Origin: Capra hircus
Lineage: Eukaryota; Chordata; Mammalia; Artiodactyla; Bovidae
Direction of reading: 5' to 3'
Assembly: GCF_001704415.2 (NCBI RefSeq)
Contig: NC_030826.1
Coordinates: forward strand, 60,035,362 to 60,099,361
DNA length: 64,000 nt
Positions 22,258 to 33,862 of the stretch are shown in pieces. The first letter of the stretch is position 1. Every line of letters begins with the position of its first letter. The translations under genes and the position numbers were made by a program. The notes under the pieces were generated by a model. That model did not search any database and was not told the origin of the DNA. It was given only the letters and a program-made list of their open reading frames with translations.

Positions 22258-22612
22258 TTCTTGCTGTTCTGTCACCCAGCCGTGTCCAGCTCTTTGTGAC
22301 CCCATGGACCTCAGCACGCCAGGCCCCGCCCCATCCTCCACTACCTCCAGGAGCTCGCTCAAACTCATGTCCCTTGAGTCAGTGATGCCATCCAACCATC
22401 TCATCCTCTGTCGCCCCCTTCGCCTCCTGCCTTCAATCTTTCCCAGCATCAGGGTCTTTTCCAGTGAGTCAGTTCTTCACATCAGGTGGCCAAAGTACTG
22501 GAGCTTCAGCTTCAGCATCAGTCCTTCCAATGAATATTCAGGGTTGATTTCCTTTAGGATGGACTGGTTTGTTCTCCTTGCAGTCCAAGAGTCTTCTCTG
22601 GCCCCACAGTTT
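22258..22612 (-). mobile_element. BovB LINE 3' end
   Basis: Antisense 3' end from 'ctgtcacccagccgtgtcca' to 'ccttgcagtccaagagtctt'. 5'-truncated. Confidence 0.9.
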
Positions 22613-22970
22613 GTGGGTCTGTACTAGTGGAATCAAATGTATGATCTGCCCTTTGAGACTGTGGGCACAGTCCTAGTCCTGACTCTTACCGCTGGGGCCC
22701 TCCTATGCGGCCTGGACCTGCCAGCCCCCTGGCATGAGACGTAACGTCCAACGGCAACATCTGCCCCCTCCCAGACTGCCCAGTGCTGTGCTCCAGCGGC
22801 CAGGGTGGATGTTCTGCTGTGACTTGCTGGACTGTAACTCAGTTTCTTTGTCCTTTGAAGCATGGTCCTTGAGCTGCCCAGTTCTCACAGCCAGGATCAA
22901 TCTATCCAGCAATTCTTTAGCCCTGCTTATCTGCCCTTTCTCAGTTAGTAGGTCCTAACCTGGTTCTCAG
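22613..22970. other. No recognised feature
   Basis: Nothing recognised. Confidence 0.5.
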
Positions 22971-23187
22971 GACTTCTCCAGCAGCTCAGCAGTCAAGAAT
23001 CCACCTGCAGTGCAGGAGACACAGGAGGCACCGGTTTGATCCCTGAGTGGGGAAGATCCCTGGAGGAGGGAATGGCAACCCACTCCAGTCCTGCCTGGAG
23101 AATCCCATGGACAGAGGAGCCTGGTGGGCTATAGTCCGTGGGGTCACAAAGAGTCGGACACGACTGAAGCTGCTGAGCATGCACAGG
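22971..23187 (+). mobile_element. Bov-tA SINE
   Basis: Sense copy with diverged head ('cttctccagcagctcagcag') and well preserved BovA body ('aatggcaacccactccagtc', 'gtcacaaagagtcggacacg'). Confidence 0.9.
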
Positions 23188-24852
23188 ATTGCAACCTGGT
23201 TCTTACAGCCCCTGGCCATCTAAAATCCCAACATGTACTGTCCCCCAGGCCCTTCTTACTGGACCCCTACGTCTTCAGCCTACTCGGGCTGACAAGATAC
23301 ATCTTGAGGATTTTTGCCAACAGAACAGAATTGCTTGTGTTTTTATGATTCACAACCTCATACCTGAAAACCCAAGTGGAAGACGTGCCCTTCTTACTGA
23401 GAATAATTGCGCAGACCAAGCAAAACTATTTCTTTCTTGGTGGCTCAGATTTAAGTTTTCATTTGCTTCATCTTGTTGCAATAAAATGTGACTTTTGAAC
23501 GTTTTGCTTTCAGATATATTTATCTAAGAGGATTTTGCTCCATTATGTAAAATAAAACAAAAAGGATCATTTGAGGGGAAAATGTAACATAAGTCCATCA
23601 TTTAGTTAGCTTTTCAAATTATATCTATTTGATCCTGACTTTCTGCCCAGATGCGAATGGAAAGTTTTTTCTTTCCATCTAAAAAGCAAATATCATTGAA
23701 AATAGCGTAAACCAAACAGCGTGCTCTTTTTTTTTTTTTTTTTTTTTTTTTGGTCTAGCCATATTTGCTGTCTTTATCTCGTAATGACCTTTCCCCAACT
23801 TACTTTTTCTCTTTAGTGCCCAGTTTCTAAAAATAAAGTGGCGAGTGGATCTTTGAATGTAGGGATAATATTTTGATTTCACTGGTACATACAATCAGTA
23901 AATGTATTTCTGTTTATACTCTTAAAATCAGTTGAGCGTTGTAGATGAAGCCACGTCCTGTCAGCACTTTTTTTTTTTTTTTTTCAAAAACCTGGAAAAT
24001 GTAACAAAATCCGAAGCAGCTGTAGGAAGCAGAATGTAGACTCTATTTGCACTCAGCAGGAGGAGAGTGAGCAGGAGGTGACTGGATAGTTTCCACATGA
24101 AAAAGTTACAAAGAATTTAACCTGTAATGAAAACTCTGATAATCTCCAGGAATGAAAGATGCTTGGATGATGGGTTTGGGGTTTTTTCATGAGTTCAAAG
24201 GATCTGGTTTTTCCTATAAATGCCACGCAGGAACAGGAGACGGTCCATGTGGTCATTGTTATGTCTGATAGCCAACAAGAGTTCAGCCCTCGTCTTTAAG
24301 CCATTAAACGGAGACTGTGTGTGCATTTTCAGACCCCGGATTAGGCTGCCCAGGCCTTTCTCTGGAGAACACAGAATGTGGGATCTCATTGCCTTATCAC
24401 CATCTGCTCCGAGACAGGGATGCTCATGGGCAATCGATCAGCTTAAAGTTGGTTGAGGGGATGAGTAGGGATCCTGGAGGCCAGAAGTCCTCCAACCTCG
24501 AGAGACACACTGAGAAATTCTGCGCCCTGTGACATGAAGATTCTGATTCAGCAGGTCTGCATGGGATGGGACCTGAGATCCTGGGTTTCTCTCCAGCCCT
24601 CCAGCGGTCCGATGGTGCTAGTCCCTGGACCGCTGCTGAGATAACAGGAGAGCAGAGGGTTTCTTCCTCCACCATCTCATCCTGTCTGCTGCAGTTGACA
24701 GTCTTTAGGAAGGTGCCCAGTGAGCGTCCCTCCCAGGATTCGGGTCCTTGAGTAATTCCCTGCCCTGGAGCCTGGGCTGTACCCACTGACCCACATCTAA
24801 CAAATGAATAGGGCAGAAATAGTGGTCTGTCTTTTCTGAGGTCAACTAATAA
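23188..24852. other. Unassigned, with T-runs
   Basis: No repeat recognised except T-runs at about 23,727-23,751 and 23,968-23,984. The T-runs could be the inverted tails of old retrotransposons that I cannot place. Confidence 0.5.
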
Positions 24853-25157
24853 AACCTGTGGTGCTGGAGAAGACTCTTGGACTCAAAGCAATCAATCCTA
24901 AAGGAAATCAACCCTGAATATTCCTTGGCAGGACTGATGCTGAAGCTGACACTTTTAATATTTTGGCCACCTGATGCGAAGAGCGGACTCATTGGAAAGG
25001 ACCCTGATGCTGGGAGAGATTGAAAGAGAAGAGGGTGGCAGAGGATGAGATGGTTAGATAGCATCACCGACTCAAAGGACATGTGTTTGAGCAGGCTCTG
25101 GGAGAGTCCATGGGGTTGCAAACAGTTGGACACAACTCAGTGACTAAAGAACAACAC
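24853..25157 (+). mobile_element. BovB LINE 3' end
   Basis: Sense copy: 'aacctgtggtgctggagaag', 'ggccacctgatgcgaagagc', 'gatgagatggttagatagca'. Deletion near the end ('gggagagtccatggggttgc'). Confidence 0.9.
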
Positions 25158-25330
25158 TGAGGCCCTCCTGCATGGCACAGGCCACTCTACTTAATACTCT
25201 GTAACGACCTATATGGGGAAAGAACCTGAAAAGAGTGGACATATGTATAACTGATCACTTTGCTGTGCAGCAGAAGCTGATACAACACTGTAAATCAACT
25301 CCACTTTAAATAAAAATTTAAAATACACAC
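25158..25330 (+). mobile_element. Ruminant L1 3' end
   Basis: Contains 'actctgtaacgacctatatg', 'tgatcactttgctgtgcagc' and 'gtaaatcaactccactttaa', then an A-rich tail. Directly follows a BovB fragment. Confidence 0.85.
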
Positions 25331-25689
25331 CCGCAAGCTGTCTAGGACCATGTCAGATGCTGCCCCTCCTGGGTCACTGCGGTTCAGGACGAACTCTCCC
25401 ATCTCTGAAGATGGGGATGTCGGTTTGTATGGCACCTGTTAGAACCCACCTTCATCCCTTCTCTAGCCAGCTGTCACTCCCCTCCTGCGTCATTTTGTAT
25501 TTCAAGCATTCAATATTATTAGCTCTTATTATCATTCTAACATTCACGTAGTCCTGCCTCAAAGATATTGATAGTTACCAGGTTCAAGGGGCCCTGCATT
25601 TATATTAATCACTTATCTCTTGAGCATTTACTTTTTCACATTTTGGATATTCATTTAATTGGTGCTAAGTAAGTGTTTGTGAGTCTAAT
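25331..25689. other. No recognised feature
   Basis: Nothing recognised between two L1 3' ends. Confidence 0.5.
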
Positions 25690-26290
25690 AGATCAAAAAG
25701 ATGCAGGCACAGCAGGGCTCACTGCGGCACCATCTACAAGACCCAAGACACAGAAACGGCCTGGACGCCCACGGACAGAGGACTGCACACAGAGGACCGC
25801 ATAAAGACGACGCGGTCCAGACACACACATACTCATGGACTATCACTCGGCCACGGAAAGGATGAGACAACACCACTGGCAGCCATGTGAGGGGACCTCG
25901 AAATTATCGCACCAAGTGAAGTACGCCAGACAGAAGAAGATGAGAGCCGTTCTGATGTCATTACATGTGGGATCTAAGCTATGACTCAAATGAACTCGTC
26001 TATGAAACAGGAAAGGACTCACAGAGAAAACGGGCTGTGGCTGCCACCGGGAAGGGTAATGGGGCAGGGAGCGGCTGGTTCGGGCAGAGGCCGACAGTTA
26101 CCCATGGAACGGATAAACGCGGTCTGACTGTATGCCACGGGGAAGTATATCCACATCCTTAGTCAGTCATAATGGAAAGGAATACGAAAGAGAACACATG
26201 CGTATGTATAACTGAATCACGCCGCTGTACACCAGAAACCAACCCTACATTGTGAATCAACCATACACCAATAAAACAAGTTTAAAAATA
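25690..26290 (+). mobile_element. L1 3' end, strongly GC-drifted
   Basis: About 600 bases align in order with the end of ORF2 and the 3' UTR of ruminant L1: 'agtgaagtacgccagacaga', 'catgtgggatctaagctatg', 'gaatcacgccgctgtacacc', 'gtgaatcaaccatacaccaa'. Positions that are A or T elsewhere are often G or C here. Confidence 0.85.
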
Positions 26291-26400
26291 TCTGTGCCTC
26301 TCACTAATAGAACATACATTTCCCAGTATCCTGAGCCTCATGACAAACTTCTGGGAAGTATAAGAACCATACGATTATGGAATTAATGACGGAACAAGAC

Positions 26401-26720
26401 AGAGAAGCGGCTGGATCGTCCATTTGCGGAAGCCTGAGCACGCTCAGCTTGCCTGTCCCTCGCTGCGTGCTCCGCTGGCTTCTCTCAGTGGACCCTGCGT
26501 CTGCTTGCGTGTGGGCAGACGTCAACTCGCCTCCTGCACAGACGGACGCAGCGGAGCCTACGTGGAACCGAAGACCTCATGCTCGGACTTGTCCCATTAG
26601 GATGTAGACGCGGAGGCGGCCAAAACTAGAAACGACCGTCGGGGAGCTCCTCGTCGCCTGATTTTCCCGAGGATGAAAATGGTCATAAGACGTGCAGAAG
26701 CGGGCACAGACGTGCAAAGC
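26401..26720. other. CpG-rich patch
   Basis: I count about 29 CpG dinucleotides in 320 bases at moderate GC, close to chance expectation and far above the CpG-depleted background of a methylated genome. No SINE or LINE is recognisable in it. It follows an L1 3' end and carries no open frame of note. Confidence 0.6.
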
Positions 26721-27019
26721 AGGACAAGACCCTTGCTTCCCAGTCCAGGGGCCCCTCTCTCTTTGCCCCCCCCACATTTCTCCCAACTCCAGGAGACACC
26801 ATTCGCATTTTCATTGAGCTTGTACGTGGTCATGATACACTGACGGAACTTGATGTTAAAGATAAGCTCTGGGAAGACCTATTCGCTGTCATCAGAGGTA
26901 ACATAAGTCTTTGAAAAGGAAAAGACTTGAAAGTCAGTCAGAACGAAAGGGCACTCACAAAGGAAGTGAATTGCTAATTGTTACCTTTAATCTCCAGATT
27001 CCTATTCACAACACATGAC

Positions 27020-27092
27020 TTCTACACACACACAAACACACACACACATACAGAGAGAGAGACACACAAACATGCAGATACACACGCACAGA
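27020..27092. repeat. (CA)n microsatellite, interrupted
   Basis: CA repeats broken by 'aaa', 'ata' and 'gagagaga'. Confidence 0.9.
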
Positions 27093-27167
27093 GAAGCTGC
27101 TTTTGGTGAGATATGTCTGTCTGTATGCTTGTATTTACAATAGTATTATGAACACAAAACCAGTTAA

Positions 27168-27212
27168 CATATGTAAAAGGATTAGAACGGAGCCTGGCAC
27201 AGGGTATCTTCC
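27168..27212 (+). mobile_element. MIR-like tail
   Basis: 'acatatgtaaaaggattaga' followed by 'agcctggcacaggg' matches the 3' part of MIR. Short and diverged. Confidence 0.45.
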
Positions 27213-27232
27213 CAGGAGAGGTTTATTATCGT

Positions 27233-27546
27233 TGTGGTTGTTCAGTCACTAACTCACATCTGACTCTTTGTAGCCCCATGGACTGCAGCACGCCAGGCTT
27301 CCCTGTCCTTCACTATTCCCCAGAGTTTGCTTAAACTCACGTGCAACTGAGTCGGTGGTGCCATCCAACCATCTCATTCTCTGCCGTCCCCTTCTCCCCT
27401 TGCCCTCAATCTTTCCCAGCTTCAGGGTCTTTTACAATGAGTCAGCTCTTCACATCAGGTGGCCAAAGTATCGGAGCTTCAGCTTCCGCATCAGTCCCTC
27501 CAATGAATATCTGGGGTTGATTTCCTTTAGGACTGACTGGTTTCCT
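27233..27546 (-). mobile_element. BovB LINE 3' end
   Basis: Antisense 3' end from 'gttcagtcactaactcacat' to 'gatttcctttaggactgact'. Confidence 0.9.
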
Positions 27547-29043
27547 ATTGTAATAATCACTAGTACAGAATTAGCACTGGCACTTCTTACCCTGTATCCT
27601 CCCCATTGATGAACATGATGGACACCGACTCAGTTAATGTGAAAACCTGCATATGCAGTCGTTTTCAGAGTAAGAAAAGTTAGGTAACTCTCAGGCATTG
27701 AAGATGTACTGAGCGTCCTGTCAGGCTTGCTGAGTGAAGAGATACCAAAAGTGAGCCAGGAAGGCACGGACCCCGGCCCTCTCTGAGCTGGAGCTCTATC
27801 AGCAGTTTACTTACTGACTCTATTCAAAGGGGCAGTGGGCACTTTGGGATTTTTATCGCATCTTCATTCAGTGTTCATGTCAAGGATGAGCTTCCAGGAC
27901 CTTCAGGTATACTTGGTGTCCTCTTCGTAAACCTCTGAAGTGTGCACATAAGACACAAGGCAAGAAGAAGACTTTTAAGGCAGCAAATGCTTCTTAGCAT
28001 CGTCAGCCTTCCAAGGCTCTTTTCTGGGCCTTGAAAGAAAGCCACCCAGCCAACCGCAACTTTTCAACGTGAAAAGGCAGCGCCTGCGAGAGACATACAA
28101 TGGTTTTTCTGGAGGTTTGCTGCTGATGGCTGTAAAGATAGGCGAAGAAAGAGGGGAGGAAAGTGACCCCCAATTCCCTTTGGACCAGGATGAAATAATC
28201 TAGCAATATGAACTAGAGGGGAGCATCTGCGGGGAAGAGGAATAAGCAGGGGCTCGTTGTTTTGGAACAAGCGCACCTTCTTTGCTTGCAAACAGTCCAT
28301 CGCCGAGTGCCACAGTGCTGTTTCATATCAAGATTTCACAAACCATTACGGGCCGCACAGGTATTGGAGGCTGCGGCAGATGTGTTGAAATTTCCATTGT
28401 TGTACTTAGTGCATGGAAAATATTACTAATGGTGGGTGTCAGGGGGAGGCTTAACTGACCCCAACTGCATAAACTCATCTGGGCCGAGAGCTTGAAGTCA
28501 GAGCCTTTCAATGCTTGCTCTTGTTATTCCATCATCCCCTCCCCCGTTTTATGAGATATTTGACAATATATAGCTCATTTCAGGCAAAGGAGAAATTCCA
28601 TGACCGCATGAACAGGTGGACTGGGGACATGGGCAAGGGGTGGGACCTCTTTCCTTGAGACTTGAATTTTATTTACAGCCAATTCTTGACTGTCTCTGAC
28701 ATGCAGGACAAAACCAAGAACAATGAAGAAGCCGAAGTCCTCAAAATTCCATTCAGTCTCTCTCTCTGCTGTTACCCACCGAGAATGACTGAGTGACAAC
28801 ATTTACATATCTAATTGAGCGAAATTACTTCTCCTTGATTATTCCTTCTTCCCTCTCCAATGCACAGGCTGGTCCAACAGAACAAGAGAGAGGGTCTTAG
28901 AAACACTCCTACACATATTAATCCAGAGTTGACATTTAATTTTCATTTTTAGTATATGATTTGTGGTTTAAAGTTTCTGGGAAATACTGGCAACTACAAA
29001 TATCAGAAATGCTTGACTTCCACTTCCTTGATATGCCGTGATT
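27547..29043. other. Repeat-poor single-copy interval
   Basis: About 1.5 kb with no SINE, LINE or LTR recognised, in a window where gaps are usually shorter. Stretches such as 28,320-28,450 have the non-decayed, non-repetitive texture of conserved noncoding DNA. No open frame of note. Confidence 0.5.
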
Positions 29044-29055
29044 ACCAGAACAATG

Positions 29056-29181
29056 CTGGAGAAGGGAAAGCTACCCAATCCAGTGTTCTTGCCTGGAGAA
29101 TCTTATGGACAGGGATCCTGGCGGGCTACAGTCCACGGGGTCACAAAGAGTTGGACACAACTTAGGTGCTGCACAACAACA
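29056..29181 (+). mobile_element. BovA monomer with 12-bp target-site duplication
   Basis: 126 bases of BovA without the tRNA-like head, flanked by 'accagaacaatg' at 29,044-29,055 and 29,182-29,193. The tail is a short 'acaacaac' run. Confidence 0.93.
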
Positions 29182-29193
29182 ACCAGAACAATG

Positions 29194-31324
29194 AAGCCCT
29201 TGCCACAATCACAGACCCATTCATTTCTTTTCTTTTTACTTAAAGAGCCTCAGAATGCCTCATGGGTTTCTCCACATTCATTCCTTAGAGGTGTCCTTCA
29301 TTCCCTCTCATGAACTTAACTATGACCCCAGAAGCAAGCTCATTAAAATCTAGAGTTCAGGATCAATTCAGAGGAATATTGAAAATATGAATGCTTTTCC
29401 AAACCCCATGGTGACTTGATCTGAACCTTGTGTCTTTATTTGAACCTCTTGTCAGTAACACTGGGGGAGAGATCTCCTAAGGGTAACTTTCCTTGCAAGA
29501 AGGTTGCTGGCATCTAAAGCTTAGCCTTGAAATCATAAGTCAGAAAAAGGTCAAGATGATAAAATGTGGCCATGGTTTCAGAAATAAACAATGTTTTAGT
29601 GAGCTCCATATATTAAATCTTTCTTTCAACATGCTGCTCATTAAACAGGATTATAATGAAGTGGCACTGGGATCTGAAACCTTAAAACTATGATATAAAT
29701 GCGTGATGGCCATTACTTTTTCAAAACATCAAAACTCAGACATACCCGGTTTCTGGTTTAAAAAAGATAATAAGGGTATCATTAAATGAAAAACAAAATC
29801 CTTATAAGTTTTATAACCCTGTGTCAAATTAAACCCGAACCTTTTATTGTGTAAGAAAAATACCTATCTTCTCTGTACAGTTGCTGTATTTCCACTGGCA
29901 TCTTAGCTGTTTCTCTTAATAGTGGGAGTCCCTGCAGACGATCTCTTGCTGCCAGACCGGGGGGTCCACTGGAGGTTTGCCTTGGCTTCGTGAAAACTGA
30001 TAGAACTGAATGAGGAGAAGAAAACAGAGCGGCTGGCTACCGAGAACCAGCGTCAAGACCGAAAACACAGAGTGTCACCAATAGCGGTTGGTCTGAATTC
30101 CGGTCTTGTTTTGAAATGATCCTAAAAGACCGAGGTCTCAGAGCCGGCGTAAACACTTCGCTCCTGGAACGAATTTAAAACTTGAGGGAACAAATGAAAA
30201 CTAAATGAAGGGAGAGCCTCACTCGAGAAGGACCGTGAGCAATTCCCAGGGCATGCTGCTGCCGGGACTTGCTGCAGAAATATCATGGAATTTCTAATTC
30301 GCTTTAATTAGAAAAAAGTAAACACTGTCCTCAATATGTCATCATGTTTATATAGGAGCCCAACCAGCTGATTTTCTGCTGGCATGGCCCTGGAACCACT
30401 CAATTAAATCTCAGGGCACAATTTCTTTTTATGAATGAAATACCATGACTATGAAGCCAGATTTTTTTTTTTTCATCAGCTTCACTGGCTGTGACCAAGG
30501 ACAAGGGACCAAACACAGCACCTTCCAATTTTCAGTTAACCCCTGACAGTTTCCAAGACTAGATCATTTAGAGGTCCTCTTTTTGAAGCAACAGCTTCAT
30601 TATTTTAAAACCTTCCACTTTGCAAGACAAAACGAACAAAGATACTCTACTATTTCCAGCAAGCAACACTAGCAGTGAAATAATTAATTTGAAAAGAAAG
30701 AGAGAAAGGGGAGTTTGCTTCTTCACGGGCTTCCAGTAATCTTATTTATCCAGTAAACCCTAGTGAAGGTTTTATCCCAAGAAGTAGAATTTTGTTAGAC
30801 TTTTCCAAAGCTGGAAGGAACTTGGAAAGTATCCTCATGTTAGAGATTATACAACAGATATTCAACTTCCATTAACTGCTGAAGATACAGACATTTTAGT
30901 ACAGCACTGAGTCAGTTATTCTACAGTCTTTTAGATCAATGAAATTGAGTCATAGTGAAACGAATTAGGAAAATTTAGTTTGAAAAGCTTAGAAGTAAGT
31001 AATTGTACATGATTTTTTTTTTTTTTCATGAAAAGGGGATGGCAAATATCCCTAGTACTCTAAAGCAGACTGACATTGCAATTAAACACAGTGAAAAGTT
31101 AGTTTCTCTGCTATTAATGGGAAAGAAAGCAACACTCACTCTCCCAAACAGCTCCACACTTGAAGCAAAGTAACAGAAGACAGATCTGATTCTGAAAAGC
31201 TGGCGAATCTTTCTCCAGCTCATCATCTCCATATCGGTTTCACCCGCAGGTTAAGTGCAGTTGTATTACGTACATCCCAGTGCAGGGGAACAAGTCCTCA
31301 GCTTTAGCCATCTGTGCCTGGGAG
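29194..31324. other. Repeat-free interval, candidate conserved regulatory DNA
   Basis: 2.1 kb in which I recognise no interspersed repeat, only short T-runs at 30,463-30,474 and 31,013-31,026. The part around 30,240-30,460 is AT-rich, contains several homeodomain-type TAATT cores and a perfect inverted repeat. This is a suggestion only; conservation cannot be seen from one genome. Confidence 0.45.
30291..30314. promoter_or_regulatory. 9-bp perfect inverted repeat with two TAATT cores
   Basis: 'tttctaatt' (30,291-30,299) and 'aattagaaa' (30,306-30,314) are exact reverse complements separated by six bases. Each arm carries a TAATT/AATTA core, the consensus bound by many homeodomain proteins. 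Sits in the repeat-free interval. Confidence 0.35.
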
Positions 31325-31540
31325 CTTGCTTCCAGGTGACGCTAGTGACAAAGAATCCACCTGCCAACGCTGGAGCCACAGGAGACACAGGTTCAGCCCC
31401 TGGTTGGGAAGATCCCCTGGAGAAGGAAATGGCAACCCACTCCAGTATCCTCGCCTGGGAAATCCCATTGGCAGAGGAGATTGGCGTGCGCAGTCCACGG
31501 GGTCGCAAAGAGTCGGACATGACTGAGCGCCTGAACACAC
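31325..31540 (+). mobile_element. Bov-tA SINE
   Basis: Sense copy with damaged head ('ccaggtgacgctagtgacaa') and good BovA body ending 'gagtcggacatgactgagcg'. Confidence 0.9.
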
Positions 31541-31552
31541 CCATAATATACA

Positions 31553-31775
31553 CTGCCACATGTGAAACAGATAGCTAGCAGAAAGCTGCTGTGTAGCACA
31601 GAGAGTTCAGCTTAGCGCTCTGCGATGACCTGGAGAGGGGGCGTGGGGTGAGGTGGGGAGGAAGGAGGTGGGGATCTATGCGTATGCACAGCGGATTCGC
31701 ATCGCCGTGCAGCAGAAACTAACACAATACTATAAAGTGATTATGCTCCGATAAGAAATGAGGGGTGGAAAACAA
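31553..31775 (+). mobile_element. Ruminant L1 3' UTR end
   Basis: Landmarks are 'agatagctagcagaaagctg', 'gtgtagcacagagagttcag', 'gcagcagaaactaacacaat' and 'aaagtgattatgctccgata'. GC-shifted in the middle. Confidence 0.82.
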
Positions 31776-32202
31776 GACTAAACTGAGTATCTCTCGAAGG
31801 AAAGCACGCTGACTGTTCTTGGGGTATTTCACTTGGTCCTCTAAATATATAATCTCTATGTGTGTAAATGAATTGAGTCTGCCTTTCATTTAAAAATGCA
31901 AGATGATTTTTAGTTAAAAGATTCAGGAATGAAGTTTACTTAGAATAAGTGAGAAAAATATATAGTGATGTGGCTTCTTTGGGGGCCAATCTGTACCTAA
32001 GTAAAAGGAATTTCCACTCCCACCCAGCATACACACACGTGCACACACACACGGGCACAGAGGCATCTATTTTTTAGTCCATATTGTTCAATTTTTATTT
32101 TGAATCCTATATTGAACCTTCAATCATTTCTCTATAAACCAGGAAGCATTACAGGTTTTATCACAGACTTCGGTATCACCAAAGGAAAATACACTTTCCA
32201 GT
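31776..32202. other. Unassigned, with a short (CA)n
   Basis: Nothing recognised except a CA-rich run at about 32,030-32,060. Confidence 0.5.
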
Positions 32203-32305
32203 GGTGCCAGATCCAATCATTTGGGCATTCCCAAATCAGGGATCAAACCCACATCTCCTGAATTGCAGGCTGATTCTTTACCATCTGAGTCACCTGGGAA
32301 ATTAT
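32203..32305 (-). mobile_element. Bov-tA head fragment
   Basis: Antisense tRNA-like head and start of BovA: 'aatcagggatcaaacccaca', 'gctgattctttaccatctga', 'gtcacctgggaaatt'. Confidence 0.75.
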
Positions 32306-33059
32306 CAAGCACACGACACCTTGACTTACCAAGACTGCCAGACCCTAAAAAGGCAGCTTATAAATTTTTTTTTCAACCACTCATCACACCAGGCATCTTC
32401 CAATAGCTTGCCTGGGATAGAAAGTTCTGAAGGCATTTTTCCAGATGAATCAGTATGAAAATCAGGATTAGACTACATTTCTAAGCTCCGCCAAACCATC
32501 AGGATAAATTGCGATGGTGTGAGAATATAGTAAGTACTTGATATGTCTAGAATCATTAATATGCTAGAAAGACTTGGGCCATGGCTTACGCTCTGCGGTC
32601 CACACTTGCTTCAGGCCAGCTGAGAGCCTCAGACAATCTGGAAAACGTGATGAAGTGGCAGGCATGGGTCTTGCTGCCAGGTCTTTCTGGGCACCCAAGG
32701 GCTACCTCCCACTCACGTCCTTACCTAAAACTGTCACCTCTACCCACCAAGGCCCCTCCAACATTCCTCTGCTCAGTAAGTGTCTCCAACATCCACTCAG
32801 TTTTTCAAACTAGATGCCTGCTAGACTTGAACTTCTCTCTCTCTCCCCTTTGACATTCAGTCACCACCTTTTCATGTTCTTTGTTCAAAATGACCCTTAT
32901 ATTTATCTAACTCTTTTTCTCTAAGAACCGTTTTATCATGGTTCAAACTATTATCTTTCCTCCTAAGTTATATACCAGGCTAGTTCTCTTGCAGTGTTCT
33001 ATAAGTAGGGTAACCACACACCCCAGCAACTCCAGGACAGCCAGAATTAATGCTTCTAG
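32306..33059. other. No recognised feature
   Basis: Pyrimidine-rich stretch at about 32,690-32,880 resembles old LINE remnants in texture, but I cannot assign it. Confidence 0.4.
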
Positions 33060-33245
33060 TCCCAGGATAAGACCCACCTGCCAACGCAGGAGATGTAAGA
33101 GATGGGGGTTTGGTCCCTGAGTCGGGATGTTCCCCTGGGTCAGGACAATCCCTTGGGTTGGGAAGAGGAAATGGCAGCGCACTCCAGGATTCTTGCCTGG
33201 AAAATCCCACGGACAGAGGAGCCTGGTGGGCTACAGTCCATGCGG
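33060..33245 (+). mobile_element. Bov-tA SINE, rearranged head
   Basis: Sense copy. The segment after the B box is expanded, with three similar 'tccctgggt'-type units between 33,113 and 33,162, before a normal BovA body. Confidence 0.82.
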
Positions 33246-33519
33246 TCTATATATAAGGAGATACAAACCAGGTGAATTAACACATAAATGTAAACAAGTT
33301 CCACCATGATATGAAAATGGTCATCATTATTTAATTTTTCCTTTAATTATTATGTATCATCATCATTATCATGCCACCAGTAGATAGAAATTAAGCACAG
33401 TCATTTTTCTGCTGTTGCTGGAATCGTCTCATAAATGTCCCACCAGTCTTCCAACGTTGGAAGGTGTAGCCTCATGCTTTATAACCATGAGAAAACACAA
33501 TTCATAAGGAAAATCTTTG
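33246..33519. other. No recognised feature
   Basis: AT-rich, with short ATC-type simple sequence near 33,350-33,372. Confidence 0.5.
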
Positions 33520-33862
33520 CCAGGGTTCCCTGTCCTTCACTGTCTTTTGACGTTTACTCAAACTCATGTCCATTGAGCTGGTGATGCCATCCAAACATCT
33601 CATCCTCTACTGCCCCCTTCTCCTACTGCCCTCAATCTTTCCCAACATGAGGGTCTTTTCCAATAAATCAGCTCTTCACATCAGGTGGCCAAAGTATTAG
33701 AACTTCAGCATCAGACCTTTCATTGAAAGTTGGTATTCAGAGTTGATTTCTGTTAGGATGGACTGGTTTGATCTCCTTGCAGTCCAAGGGACTCTCAAGA
33801 GTCTTCTCCAGCACCACAGTTCAAAAGCATCAATTATTTGGTGCTCAGCCTTCTTTATGGAT
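33520..33862 (-). mobile_element. BovB LINE 3' end
   Basis: Antisense copy from 'ttccctgtccttcactgtct' to 'tgctcagccttctttatgg'. Lacks the extreme 3' terminus. Confidence 0.88.
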
